64,000 bases of DNA, taken from the NCBI GenBank assembly GCA_034401795.1, contig CM067372.1, positions 38,221,494-38,285,493 on the forward strand, given 5' to 3'. Of this stretch, positions 13,071-26,830 are shown in pieces. Made by a program: the position numbers and the translations under genes. The first letter of the stretch is position 1. Each line of letters starts with the position of its first letter. Source of the DNA: Chaetoderma sp. LZ-2023a (Eukaryota > Mollusca > Caudofoveata > Chaetodermatida > Chaetodermatidae). A model generated the notes under the pieces. The model ran no database searches. It was not told the origin of the DNA and worked only from the letters and a program-made list of their open reading frames with translations.

Positions 13071-16000
13071 AGGCAAACCATCTCGCAGACAGGACCAGAT
13101 GAACTGTATCCCTAACAACATCTCGGGCAAACCATCTCGCAGATAGAGGGACAGATGAACTGTATCCCTAACATCATCTCAGGCAAACCATCTCGCAGAC
13201 AGAGGGCCAGATGAACTGCATGCCTAGTATCATCTCAGGCAAGCCATCTCGCAGACAGAGGGCCAGATGAACTGCATGCCTAGTATCATCTCAGGCAAAC
13301 CATCTCGCAGACAGAGGGCCAGATGAACTGCATCCCTAGCATCATTTCATCAGACAAACCATCTCACAGACAGAGGGCCAGATGAACTGCATCCCTAGCA
13401 TCATTTCATCAGACAAACCATCTCACAGACAGAGGGCCAGATGAACTGCATCCCTAGCATCATTTCATCAGACAAACCATCTCACAGGTAGATGGCCAGA
13501 TGAACTGCATCCCTAGCATCATTTCATCAGGCAAACCATCTCGCAGACAGAGGGCCAGATGAACTGCATCCCTAACATCATTTATCAGGCAAACCATCTC
13601 GTAGACAGAGGGCCAGATGAACTGCATCCCTAGCATCATTTCATCAGGCAAACCATCTCACAGACAGAGGGCCAGATGAACTGCATCCCTAGCATCATTT
13701 CATCAGGCAAACCATCTCACAGGTAGATGGCCAGATGAACTGCATCCCTAGCATCATTTCATCAGGCAAACCATCTCGCAGACAGAGGGCCAGATGAACT
13801 GCATCCCTAGCATCATTTCATCAGACAAACCATCTCGCAGACAGAGGGCCAGATGAACTGCATCCCTAGCATCATTTCATCAGACAAACCATCTCACAGA
13901 CAGAGGGCCAGATGAACTGCATCCCTAGCATCATTTCATCAGGCAAACCATCTCGTAGACAGATGGCCAGATGAACTGCATCCCTAGCATCATTTCATCA
14001 GGCAAACCATCTCGCAGACAGAGGGACAGATGAACTGCATCCCTACCATCTCATCAGGCAAATCATCTCACAGGCTAAGGAATATATGAACTGCATCCCT
14101 ACCGTCATCTCATCAGGCAAACCATCTCGTAGACAGAGGGCCAGATGAACTGCATCCCTACCATCTCATCAGGCAAACCATCTCGTAGACAGAGGGCCAG
14201 ATGAACTGCATCCCTAGCATCATGTCATCAGGCAAACCATCTTGCAGACAGAGGGCCAGATGAACTGCATCCCTAGCATCATTTCATCAGGCAAACCATC
14301 TCGTAGACAGAGGGCCAGATGAACTGCATCCCTAGCATCATTTCATCAGGCAAACCATCTCGCAGACAGAGGGCCAGATGAACTGCATCCCTACCATCTC
14401 ATCAGGCAAACCATCTCACAGACAGAGGGCTAAATGAACTGCATCCCTAGCATCATTTCATCAGGCAAACCATCTCACAGACAGAGGGCTGAATGAACTG
14501 CATCCCTAGCATCATTTCATCAGGCAAACCATCTCACAGACAGAGGGCTAAATGAACTGCATCCCTAGCATCATTTCATCAGACAAACCATCTCACAGAC
14601 AGAGGGCTAAATGAACTGCATCCCTAGCATCATTTCATCAGACAAACCATCTCACAGACAGAGGGCCAGATGAACTGCATCCCTACCATCTCATCAGGCA
14701 AACCATCTCACAGACAGAGGGCTAAATGAACTGCATCCCTAGCATCATTTCATCAGGCAAACCATCTCACAGACAGAGGGCCAGATGAACTGCATCCCTA
14801 GCATCATTTCATCAGGCAAACCATCTCTCAGACAGAGGGCCAGATGAACTGCATCCCTAGCATCATTTCATCAGACAAACCATCTCGTAGACAGAGGGCC
14901 AGATGAACTGCATCCCTAGCATCATTTCATCAGACAAACCATCTCGTAGACAGAGGGCCAGATGAACTGCATCCATAGCATCATTTCATCAGACAAACCA
15001 TCTCGTAGACAGAGGGCCAGATGAACTGCATCCCTAGCATCATTTCATCAGACAAACCATCTCGCAGACAGAGGGCCAGATGAACTACATCCCTAGCATC
15101 ATTTCATCAGACAAACCATCTCGCAGACAGAGGGCTAAATGAACTGCATCCCTAGCATCATTTCATCAGACAAACCATCTCGCAGACAGAGGGCCAGATG
15201 AACTACATCCCTAGCATCATTTCATCAGACAAACCATCTCGCAGACAGAGGGCTAAATGAACTACATCCCTAGCATCATTTCATCAGACAAACCATCTCA
15301 CAGACAGAGGGCCTGATGAACTGCATTCCTAGCATCATCTCTGGCAAACCATCTCGCAGACAGAGGGCTGAATGAACTGCATCCCTAGCATCATTTCATC
15401 AGACAAACCATCTCACAGACAGAGGGCCTGATGAACTGCATTCCTAGCATCATCTCAGGCAAACCATCTCGCAGACAGAGGGCTGAATGAACTGCATCCC
15501 TAGCATCATTTCATCAGGCAAACCATCTCGCAGACAGAGGGCTGAATGAACTGCATCCCTAGCATCATTTCATCAGACAAACCATCTCGTAGACAGAGGG
15601 CCAGATGAACTGCATCCCTAGCATCATTTCATCAGACAAACCATCTCGTAGACAGAGGGCCAGATGAACTGCATCCCTAGCATCATTTCATCAGACAAAC
15701 CATCTCGTAGACAGAGGGCCAGATGAACTGCATCCCTAGCATCATTTCATCAGACAAACCATCTCGCAGACAGAGGGCCAGATGAACTACATCCCTAGCA
15801 TCATTTCATCAGACAAACCATCTCACAGACAGAGGGCTAAATGAACTGCATCCCTAGCATCATTTCATCAGACAAACCATCTCGCAGACAGAGGGCCAGA
15901 TGAACTACATCCCTAGCATCATTTCATCAGACAAACCATCTCGCAGACAGAGGGCTAAATGAACTACATCCCTAGCATCATTTCATCAGACAAACCATCT

Positions 16001-17230
16001 CACAGACAGAGGGCCAGATGAACTGCATCCCTAGCATCATTTCATCAGACAAACCATCTCACAGACAGAGGGCCAGATGAACTGCATCCCTAACATTATC
16101 TCAGGGAAGCCATCTCACAGACAGAGGGCCTGATGAACTGCATTCCTAGCATCATCTCAGGCAAACCATCTCGCAGACAGAGGGCTGAATGAACTGCATT
16201 CCTAGCATCATCTCAGGCAAACCATCTCACAGACAGAGGGCTGAATGAACTGCATTCCTAGCATCATCTCAGGCAAACCATCTCGCAGACAGAGGGCTGA
16301 ATGAACTGCATTCCTAGCATCATCTCAGGCAAACCATCTCGCAGACAGAGGGCTGAATGAACTGCATTCCTAGCATCATCTCAGGCAAACCATCTCGCAG
16401 ACAGAGGGCTGAATGAACTGCATTCCTAGCATCATCTCAGGCAAACCATCTCACAGACAGAGGGCTAGATGAACTGCATCCCTAACATTATCTCAGGGAA
16501 GCCATCTCACAGATAGAGGGCCTGATGAACTGCATTCCTAGCATCATCTCAGGCAAACCATCTCGCAGACAGAGGGCTGAATGAACTGCATCCCTAGCAT
16601 CATTTCATCAGACAAACCATCTCACAGACAGAGGGCTGAATGAACTGCATTCCTAGCATCATCTCAGGCAAACCATCTCACAGACAGAGGGCCTGATGAA
16701 CTGCATTCCTAGCATCATCTCAGGCAAACCATCTTGCAGACAGAGGGCCAGATGAACTGCATTCCTAGCATCATCTCAGGCAAACCATCTCGCAGACAGA
16801 GGGCCAGATGAACTGCATTCCTAGCATCATCTCAGGCAAACCATCTTGCAGACAGAGGGCCAGATGAACTGCATTCCTAGCATCATCTCAGGCAAACCAT
16901 CTTGCAGACAGAGGGCCAGATGAACTGCATTCCTAGCATCATCTCAGGCAAACCATCTCACAGACAGAGGGCCTGATGAACTGCATCCCTAGCATCATTT
17001 CATCAGACAAACCATCTCGCAGACAGAGGGCTGAATGAACTGCATCCCTAGCATCATTTCATCAGAAAAACCATCTCGCAGACAGAGGGCCAGATGAACT
17101 GCATCCCTAACATTATCTCAGGGAAGCCATCTCGCAGACAGAGGGCCGGATGAACTGCATCCCTAGCATCATTTCATCAGACAAACCATCTCGCAGACAG
17201 AGGGCTAGATGAACTACATCCCTAACAACA
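13071..17230. repeat. 4.2-kb minisatellite, 56/59-bp units
   Basis: About 70 tandem copies of a unit opening gcaaaccatctcgcagacag, then agggccagatgaactgcatc and cctagcatcatttcatcag (59 bp). A shorter 56-bp form ends catcatctcag, and other units have ccatctcatcag. Variants such as ggctaaatg and ggctgaatg cluster in blocks, which points to block-wise amplification. Neither 56 nor 59 is a multiple of three and no frame runs through the array, so it is not coding. Confidence 0.97.
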
Positions 17231-18440
17231 TGGACAACATCGCATTCAACTTCTGAAGACCCTGCGTCATCAACAAGATGGTGGCCAACAACCTACCCAC
17301 CACTCACTACACTATGAGTCGTACACATGAGCTGCTCTACAGGGCTGTATGTCCATATAACAACATGGATACCAGATATGGATATGCATTTTATAGGAAA
17401 CATCTCGAATGCTAATGCATGGAACATGTTTGATTACCCTGACTACATGCGATCCTACTCTTGGCATATATCTTCGCTTCGCGCACTTATCACATGTTTT
17501 AAACAATTCCATCTGGACACAGCCCACTATTACACAGGCCCAGGGTTGTGCTGAGATGCAGCTACTAACTAATTACAATATTGCTTGTGGAGAAAGGTCT
17601 CAAGGGGCTGGGGGAATAAGGAGGGGTGTGGTGTGTATGATTAGATGGCAATATACCAAGACCAACAACCCGCACATGACTGACTCAAAACTACCAAACA
17701 GCCACATTCACTTGGCTCATTGCACAACTAGATAGGTTGTGGCTGTTTGGTGCGGGCGAGTTTGAATGGGTGAATGAAGTGCCTACAGCAGAGATTTTAT
17801 TAGGCCAAGGCTGGTAAGAGCTGCATCACATGCATATCGGTTACCCACTGGTTCCAGAACGGATGAAGGTAGATTGGTGTATTAATGTACTCTTGGGCCA
17901 TTTCTCAACGCAGGAAAGCTGGGTGGTTTGTCCTGTGGGACACAGACCGATCGATTCCACTACCACAACTGCAACGTCTGCATCAGTCTGGCTCAAGAAG
18001 ATACAGATTTCTGTGGTTTAACAAGACAGAGATGTTAGTGATGATTCATTGCACGTCTTAACTATGCCAGTACAAAACAGTTTGCTGATCTAATGACTTT
18101 CCACATGCGTAAGGCCTGCTAAACTGACATGTCTACGTGGGCATGCCAATCTCCGACCTGTCCAAATACGATGTGTGACTTATCCTACAGCAACTGAAGC
18201 TCTCAGTATGGTGCCAATATCTAGCACCGGTATACGGACATGTACATAATGCTATTGGCAGTCTGGTCAGATATCATCTACACCGATTTTATCTGGCAAC
18301 TACCCACCAGATTACACTATGGATAGCAATATCGACAATATCCTGGGTAATATGACGTATGATTACACTGGTGTGTCCATCTAGTATTTCATTTGTCAGC
18401 GACCACAATATCATGAAAAATATCATGTATTGAAAAACGG
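17231..18440. other. No clear feature; possible decayed coding fragments
   Basis: Frames of 63-108 codons occur on the + strand (17327-18021) but I recognise no domain. The sequence is less AT-rich than the surrounding DNA and may be retroelement debris related to the fragment that follows. Confidence 0.3.
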
Positions 18441-18467
18441 ATCACCATCATCAGATGGAGATTTTCT

Positions 18468-18848
18468 TTGAGAGAAAGATCTGACGACTTCATGGACATG
18501 CTAAGGAGTGAAGGCTGCTACACATGCAAAAGATGCAATAAGCAATATGTAGGTGAAATGCTGTGTACACGAGAACACATAAAGGAGCACAGAAGTATTG
18601 TTTACCTATATCAGCTGCCACGCTACGACACCCCAGTTTCAAGACACTTCAATCTCAAACGACACAAGAAGCAGTATGCATGTGGAGATGGAACCGGTGA
18701 CAGAAATGAAAGAACAGAATATAATATCAACTTCAGCTTCTATGGATGTAGGGAAATGGTTGTGATACCGAGTATAGAACAGGCTGAGAATGAGGGAGGT
18801 GTAAGCTGGAAGGGGATTTTAGTCGAAGTCTGGAAGCCATGGTGGTGA
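18468..18848 (+). pseudogene. GIY-YIG endonuclease-like fragment of a Penelope-like retroelement
   Basis: The frame contains CKRCNKQYVGE, then an EHIKEHRSI segment and TPVSRHFNLKRHKK. This succession (Cys pair, K-Q-Y-V-G-E, E-H-R, V-S-x-H-F-N, H) is how the GIY-YIG endonuclease at the C-terminus of Penelope-like elements usually reads. In those elements it nicks target DNA to prime reverse transcription. The expected T after GE is replaced and the part after the histidine diverges, so it is likely dead. No reverse transcriptase domain was recognised upstream; the array at 13071-17230 occupies much of that space. Confidence 0.5.
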
Positions 18849-19738
18849 ACCTTGCACAATAGGTTTTGCAAATTTTCTATTTATGTACCCTCCCTATCAA
18901 GAATCGGAGTGATGCCAATCTGGCACCATTCAGCATTTTGAAAAATTGTCATTTCCATGACAACAGTTGCTAAAATCGAAAAATATAAAGTCAAATATAT
19001 CAGGATCTAGATGAGCGATTTTCATGTGTATGTTAGAGCATGGCCTATAAAATGACATCATGACTGACCTTGAGGTTTCAAAATCAAGATGATTGCGAAA
19101 ATACAAGTTCATCCTAAAATTGACTTAGTTTCTAATAAATTGCTGTAAAATAGCTAGTATTGGCTCTGAAGATTTTTTGGAGAGAATATGTATTATATAC
19201 CGTCCTAGAAAATATATAATTGAATGCTAGTTGCCATAGATACCACGATAAAATGCAAATTAGGTAGGCCTATTGTTAACACCATATGATTTTGGCATAT
19301 GCCTAATGCTCTGTCGCACTTTTCCGATGTGAATCCGAGGATGCCGTTGTCTTATTCAACCTCCGGAGATTTGCTTCTATAGGCAATGCTCGTCAGATAA
19401 TGGACTATTGACATCTGGAAGCAGAACTGCTTGCAGCTACACACTTTAACACACAATTCCATAGAGGAAGGGGTGGGGAGCATAAGGGTAGGGATGGATG
19501 GCGAGATGTTATCGATACATGTACTGGACGAAAGAAGGGCTAAAGCAAAGGACGTCTTCATCCTTGCTGAAGCCAGTGAGGTGACCCAGTGTCTAGACTG
19601 AAATGCCTGCCAGAAAACAAAGATGAGCATTGAACTGAAATTACTTCTTCCCTTAGATACACCACTTATTGACAAGAAGACATCGAATCCAGGTACGATG
19701 CTGACAGCCATGGTATAATCAGAGAGACTAATAAAGCA
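18849..19738. other. No clear feature
   Basis: The antisense frame at 19352-19711 (119 codons) is matched by a broken + strand frame of about 70 codons. Neither is recognised. The 26-bp array starts at the right edge. Confidence 0.35.
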
Positions 19739-22700
19739 GGTGGGCAGGATATCATAGTGCTTACGTGGGCTAGGATATCATAGTGCCTACGTGGGGCAGG
19801 ATATCATAGTGCTTACGTGGCCCAGGATATCATAGTGCTTATGTGGGCCAGGATATCATAGTGCCTACGTGGGCCAGGATATCATAGTGCCTATGTGGGC
19901 CAGGATGTCATAGTGCCTACGTGGGGCAGGATATCATAGTGCTTACGTGGCCCAGGATATCATAGTGCTTATGTGGGGCAGGATATCATAGTGCCTATGT
20001 GGGCCAGGATATCATAGTGCCTACGTGGGCCAGGATGTCATAGTCCTTACGTGGGCCAGGGTATCATAGTGCTTACATGGGCCAGGATATCATAATGCCT
20101 ACATGGGCCAGGATATCATAATGCCTACGTGGGCCAGGATATCATAGTGCCTACGTGGGCCAGGATATCTTAGTGCCTACGTGGGCCAGGATATCATAGT
20201 GCTTACGTGGTGCAGGATATCATAGTGCTTACGTGGTGCAGGATATCATAGTGCTTACGTGGTGCAGGATATCATAGTGCTTACGTGGTGCAGGATATCA
20301 TAGTGCTTACGTGGTGCAGGATATCATAGTACCTACGTGGGCCAGGATGTCATAGTGCTTACGTGGTGCAGGATATCATAGTGCCTACGTGGGCCAGGAT
20401 GTCATAGTGCTTACGTGGTGCAGGATATCATAGTGCCTACGTGGGCCAGGATGTCATAGTGCTTACGTGGTGCAGGATATCATAGTGCCTACGTGGGCCA
20501 GGATATCTTAGTGCCTACGTGGGCCAGGATATCATAGTGCTTACGTGGTGCAGGATATCATAGTGCTTACGTGGTGCAGGATATCATAGTGCTTACGTGG
20601 TGCAGGATATCATAGTGCTTACGTGGTGCAGGATATCATAGTGCCTACGTGGGCCATGATGTCATAGTGCTTACGTGGGCCAGGGTATCATAGTGCTTAC
20701 ATGGGCCAGGATATCATAATGCCTACATGGGCCAGGATATCATAATGCCTACGTGGGCCAGGATATCATAGTGCCTACGTGGGCCAGCATATCTTAGTGC
20801 CTACGTGGGCCAGGATATCATAGTGCTTACGTGGTGCAGGATATCATAGTGCTTACGTGGGGCAGGATATCATAGTGCCTACGTGGGTCAGGATATCATA
20901 GTGCCTACGTTGGCCAGGATATCATAGTACCTACGTGGGCCAGGATATCATAATACCTACGTGGGCCAGGATTTCATAGTGCCTACGTGGGCCAGGATAT
21001 CATAGTGCCTACGTGGGCCAGGATATCATAGTGCCTACGTGGGCCAGGATATCATAGTACCTACGTGGGGCAGGATATCATAGTACCTACGTGGGGCAGG
21101 ATATCAGAGTACCTACGTGAGGCAGGATATCATAGTGCCTATGTGGGGCAGGATATCATAGTGCCTACGTGGGGCAAGATATCATAGTACCTACGTGGGG
21201 CAGGATATCATAGTGCCTACGTGGACCAGGATATCATAGTACCTACGTGGGCCAGGATATCATAGTACCTACGTGGGCCAGGATATCATAGTACCTACGT
21301 GAGACAGGATATCATAGTACTTACGTGGGCCAGGATATCATAGTACCTACGTGCGGCAGGATATCATAGTGCCTACGTGGGGCAGGATATCATAGTGCCT
21401 ACGTGTGGCAGGATATCATAGTACCTACGTGGGGCAGGATATCTTAGTGCCTACGTGGGGCAGGATGTCATAGTGCCTACGTGGGCCATGATATCATAGT
21501 GCTTACGGGGGCCAGGATATCATAGTACCTACGTGGGGCAGGATATCATAGTGCCTACGTGGGGCAGGATATCATAGTGCCTACGTGGGGCAGGATATCA
21601 TAGTGCCTACATGGGCAGGATGCCATAGTGCCTACGTGGGCCAGGATATCATAGTGCTTACGTGGGCCAGGATATCATAGTACCTACGTGGGGCAGGATA
21701 TCATAGTGCTTACGTGGGGCAGGATATCATAGTGTCTATGTGGGGCAGGATATACTGTTGCCTACGTGGGGCAGGATGTCATAGTACCTACGTGGGCCAT
21801 GATATCAGTGCCTACGTGAGGCAGGATGTCATAGTACCTACGTGGGGCAGGATATCATAGCATCTACGTGGGGCAGGATATCATAGTGCCTACGTGCGGC
21901 AGGATATCATAGTGCTTACGTGGGCCAGGATATCATACTGCTTACGTAGGCCAGAATATCATAGTGCTTACGTGGGCCAGGATATCATAGTGCGTACGTG
22001 GGCCAGGATATCATAGTGCTTACGTGGGCCAGGAAATCATAGTGCGTACGTGGGCCAGGATATCATAGTGCCTATGTGGGGCAGGATATCATAGTGCTTA
22101 CGTGGCCCAGGATATCATAGTGCCTACGTGAGGCAGGATATCATAGTGTCTACGTGGGGAAGGATATCATAGTACCTACGTGGACCAGGATATCATAGTG
22201 CTTACGTGGGCCAGGATATCATAGTACCTACGTGGACCAGGATATCATAGTGTCTATGTGGGGCAGGATATCATAGTGTCTACGTGCGGCAGGATATCAT
22301 AGTGCCTACGTGGACCAGGATATCATAGTGTTTTCGTGGGCCAGGATATCATAGTACCTGCGTGTGCTGGGATATCATAGGGGCAGGATATCATAGTGCC
22401 TACGTGGGCCCGGATATCATAATACCTACGTGAGGCAGGATATCATAGTGTCTATGTGGGGCAGGATATCATAGTGCCTACGTGGGCCCGGATATCATAA
22501 TACCTACGTGAGGCAGGATATCATAGTGTCTATGTGGGGCAGGATATCATAGTGTCTACGTGCGGCAGGATATCATAGTGCCTACGTGGACCAGGATATC
22601 ATAGTGTTTTCGTGGGCCAGGATATCATAGTACCTGCGTGTGCTGGGATATCATAGGGGCAGGATATCATAGTGCCTACGTGGGCCCGGATATCATAATA

Positions 22701-23657
22701 CCTACGTGGGCCAGGATATCATAGTGCCTACGTGGGCCAGGATGCCATAGTGCTTACGTTGGCCAGAATATCATAGTGCTTACGTGGGCCAGGATATCAT
22801 AGTACCTACGTGGGCCCGGATATCATAGTGCCTACGTGGGGCAGGATATCATAGTGTCTATGTGGGGCAGGATATCATAGTGCCTACGTGGGGCAGGATG
22901 TCATAGTACCTACGTGGGCCATGATATCAGTGCCTACGTGAGGCAGGATATCATAGTAATTACGTGGGGCAGGATATCATAGCACCTACGTGGGGCAGGA
23001 TATCATAGTGCCTACGTGCGGCAGGATATCATAGTGCTTACGTGGGCCAGGATATCATACTGCTTACGTGGGCCAGGATATCATAGTGCGTACGTGGGCC
23101 AGGATATCATAGTGCTTACGTGGGCCAGGATATCATAGTGCGTACGTGGGCCAGGCTATCATAGTGCCTATGTGGGGCAGGATATCATAGTGCTTACGTG
23201 GCCCGGGATATCATAGTGCTTATGTGGGCCAGGATATCATAGTGCCTACGTGGGGAAGGATATCATAGTACCTACGTGGACCAGGATATCATAGTGCTCA
23301 CGTGGGCCAGGATATCATAGTGCCTACGTGAGGCAGGATATCATAGTGTCTATGTTGGGCAGGATATCATAGTGCCTACGTGCGGCAGGATATCATAGTG
23401 CCTACGTGGACCAGGATAGCATAGTGTTTTCGTGGGCCAGGATATCATAGTACCTGCGTGTGCTGGGATATCATAGGGGCAGGATATCATAGTGCCTACG
23501 TGGGGCAGGATATCATAGTGCCTACGTGTGGCAGGATATCATAGTGCCTACGTGGGAAGGATATCATAGTGCCTACGTGGGGCAGGATATCATAGTGCCT
23601 ACGTCGGGCAGGATATCATAGTGCCTATGTGGGGCAAGATATCATAATGCTTACATG
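19739..23657. repeat. 3.9-kb minisatellite, about 26-bp unit
   Basis: About 150 tandem copies of ggatatcatagtgcctacgt followed by gggcca. The commonest variants are cttacgtgg, ctacgtggggc and cttacgtggtgc. Nearly every unit holds the palindrome GATATC and the hexamer TACGTG. A marked variant block (gttttcgtggg... cctgcgtgtgctggg... cataggggcagg) recurs near 22330, 22600 and 23430, showing higher-order duplication. There is no coding potential. Confidence 0.97.
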
Positions 23658-23699
23658 TAATTACACCTGTATAAGATTGATGTTAAGATATCTTGGGCA

Positions 23700-24960
23700 C
23701 AATCTGGCAGAGTCACCAACATGGTCTTAGGTCTTAGAGGAATGCACTTCCTCGTGAGCTTTATTGACTATCGAAACGCTGATGATGGCATGTGCTTTTT
23801 GTGGTGAAGAACAGATGTTGGCAGGGAGGACGTGCTCGAATAGCCATGCCTTGAGTTTTGTGAAAGAAGCAGTTACCCAGGATATTGTCCAGGAAGCCTG
23901 TGATGAGAATGACCTGACGTCATCTTTAGAATATCATGTGAAGATGCAAAGCTCTGGCTGGATGGACTCCACAAGCTAGTCATACTCACGATACTATTCT
24001 GTGGATCTGAAAAGGAAGCAAACTGGCCGTTACACCTACGTTCAATGAGCCTCATGAGCCCATATTTCTCATGGAATCTAGGCGATTTCTTGAAGGCGAA
24101 CATGTAGCTTGTCATCTCCATGGGACCTGAAATGTGACATGGACAGATACAATTATTGAAGCCACCTTTCCAACATATAGCAAAGGTCCCTGTGGTCTTT
24201 TTGCCATCACATTCAAAGGAGATCTAGGCTCTCTGCATGACCAAGCATGAGACGTCGATGGAAACCCTCCACGAAGAGGAAATGTCAGATGCAAGGAGCA
24301 GGAGAAAACTCCCGCTATGGGCTGGAAGAGTCAACCAATCCTATGCATATCATAATGCAGAGGGCATCCTCAACATAGTCAACTGTAGAATCTCACCAGA
24401 TGAGGTCAATGTTGACAACGTTCTGAAAATTTGTGAGGACATTATGAAGGCAAAATCCCGGACTCACTGCTCTGCAGTACTGCTGACATGCTGCACGCTG
24501 CGTTATCGGAACATAGGTTTCAAGACGCTGGAAGCTGTGGATTCGTAGATCAAAGATGCCCTTGACAAGAAGACAACGTTTTTAATATGCAACCTTCATA
24601 TCTTGTACAACGTGTAACAGCTGGGCAGCTCCAAAGGCAGCTATAGACAAACTTTATGCCTGCCATCACAAACACCTTGCCACTGTCCATTAAAGTCGCC
24701 CAGCAAAGATGGTCCATGTTTGGCCATGTGCTAAGGATGCCAGAAGACACCAGCACAGAGCCTTGGAATTCTCCCTACTCGGAGGCAGTAAATATAAAGC
24801 CAGGAGAGGACATCATTGCATAGATTTGTTAAGCTTACTGCGAAGTGACTTCAAGAAAGAAGCACTCTGTACATTAAGATTAAGAATGGACTTGAGGAAG
24901 TTAAAGATTTTGGCTGAGGACAAGACAGTAGGCAAAAGCGCCATGATCATTCATCTTATA
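23700..24960 (+). pseudogene. Degenerate non-LTR retrotransposon (LINE) remnant
   Basis: Near 23758 one frame reads VSFIDYRNADDG, resembling the F-x-D-Y-x-x-A-F-D motif A of reverse transcriptase. Around 24700-24760 another reads QQRWSMFGHVLRMPED, the typical segment after the thumb in many animal LINEs. It continues in a shifted frame as ALEFSLLGGSKYKARRG and then a leucine-rich tail ending LAEDKT. Frames change several times and stops are frequent, so it cannot be functional. The family (clade) is not determined. Confidence 0.55.
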
Positions 24961-25065
24961 TATTCATGCTCATTCCCAGGCTTATATGTGTCAAGAGCAG
25001 TTAACCCTCTTCGCACATGTGTGAGTTCTCTCCCTTTTTTAGGAGTTTCTACAACTACAACCGCA
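24948..25065 (+). mobile_element. Fragment matching the non-coding 3' region of the DIRS element
   Basis: tatattcatgctcattccca and the following ggct..., then agttaaccctctt and ttctctccctttt, appear in the same order at 41808-41930 inside the DIRS element, downstream of its recombinase gene. It is a partial, diverged second copy of that region. Confidence 0.6.
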
Positions 25066-25400
25066 GAATACAATAATCATACATATCGAACCAAAATATT
25101 CAAGAGTCACAAAAACTAACTATTCACATTTATCATTCCTCAAACAAGTGTGAGTGTGGGTGTATGCTGAATTTCACTAAAATTCTTGTCAACACACAAT
25201 TTGAGTTAGGTCATGCCAATTTTTTTTTGTTTTGCAAACACTCCTAACTTAATTTTTTCATATCTAGAAAAATATAATGCTGTAATTTTAAGGCATAATT
25301 ATCAACATTCTGTCCATCTAATAATTTTTGGCCGGCAAATCCTTATCACTTGGAACTTTATGTAACCTTTCTGTTCTCGGTAGCCGTGTTAACCCTTTAA
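25066..25400. other. No recognised feature
   Basis: AT-rich linker with a short ttaaccctttaagggtc palindrome near 25388. Confidence 0.4.
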
Positions 25401-25975
25401 GGGTCAAGCCTGTCAAAATAGCTTTGCATTATGGTCTGTAGTGGTATGCATACCCAGACTGCTCTTCCTGCACACATTTTCATATTTCCGGCTCATTTGT
25501 TTTCCAGAACCCTTGGCCCATTTATCATTGACAGCAGTTACATTTTCCTCATTGACAACCGCTTCTTGTCCCATTGCTCAATAGCGTAAATGGCACTTGG
25601 TTTGTTTGACATTAGTGTCAATGATTGTATCATTTGTGAATAATGCCAATAACCCTTGCCCAGTGCATGACGTCAGTTCCGCTTGCCACATTGACCAAAG
25701 TTGCTTGATCCATTGGCCAGTTATGTCTGTAACACTTGTCTCATTAACTTATTGCTCTATATGGCCAAGGAACATGGTTCCATTGATCAGTGGCATCAGT
25801 TACGCGTGTCCCATTGATAAATGGTGCTTGTTCCATTGGTTAATAGTGACAGTGACACTTGCGTTCGTGGTCATTGGTGGTAAGGATGTGCCTCGTTGGC
25901 CAATAAGGAGCATTGCCCCCATTAGTCTATGGCAACGCAACAGTTATGCTTGCGTGATTGACTGATGATGTTTGT
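25400..25975. repeat. Decayed tandem repeat with cttg...ccattg motif
   Basis: Phrases such as cacttgtctcatt, cgtgtcccattgat, cttgttccattggtt and cagttacg recur about every 35-40 bp. The units are too diverged to align cleanly. The 122-codon frame across it (25597-25965) looks incidental. Confidence 0.45.
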
Positions 25976-26830
25976 TGTGCAATAATTAATGTAAACATGT
26001 TTACAGTTCCTCATCATCTAGGTGCCTCGTGCCTTTTATTTTTAAATTTGTTTCGAAGTTTGCTTTTTCCACCGCCCCGTTTTAAAAAGTCCTAGTTAGA
26101 CTCTATCCAGGTAAACATTATGGCCCATACTGTAACCCAAATGATGCTTATTTTGCGTATCTGTTTCCTGACAGCCTGTAGATAATCTGCGTAAATGTAA
26201 GATTGTCTTTGGGGCAACTCGTTTCCTCCTCATTACACTCACAGTTCCTGAGTTTTGTCATATTCAAGTCTGAATTACATGCGTCATCCAGACCTTAATT
26301 GCCGCAAATTCATCCGTATCATAATAACTATTAACTTCGGATACTCTGAACCATCCAGGCTGCTAGTTCATCGATCTTATGTCCCGCCACACCGAGTTGA
26401 TCCATACATTTCTTTCCGACTCTCACCGGACATGCGACACAATCGTTGCACCGGGACTAAGTCTTTTTCTACGACAACATCTTCCGGCTGTGGTACACGC
26501 GACATACGCCCATACTGCACCAAAATACAATATAGCCAATCCGACTCCTTAACAGACCTGTGGCACATACACTTCTAATAAGTTCGCTGCACTGATCGGG
26601 AGTTAGGAGTCGGATTATTAGGAGTCAAACTGAGTCTGTCCCTAGGAGCCGAAATATAGGTATTAGATAATCAATAAATAATGTAAAATTATAACATGTG
26701 TTAGTTGTTTGTCCAATGTAAAAGATTGCATAACCCAGGCTTGTGAACTTGGCTGTATGTTTGTGCTATTAATGAATACGATTAGAGAACAATATCACCA
26801 CTAAAGCTAATTCCGTGAGCTGACAATGGC
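25976..26830. other. No recognised feature
   Basis: A 107-codon + frame and a 63-codon antisense frame overlap near 26255-26578; no domain is recognised in either. Confidence 0.35.

Noticed and set aside
13071..17230. CRISPR-like array
   Set aside because: The unit is continuous with no unique spacers between repeats, and the genome is animal.
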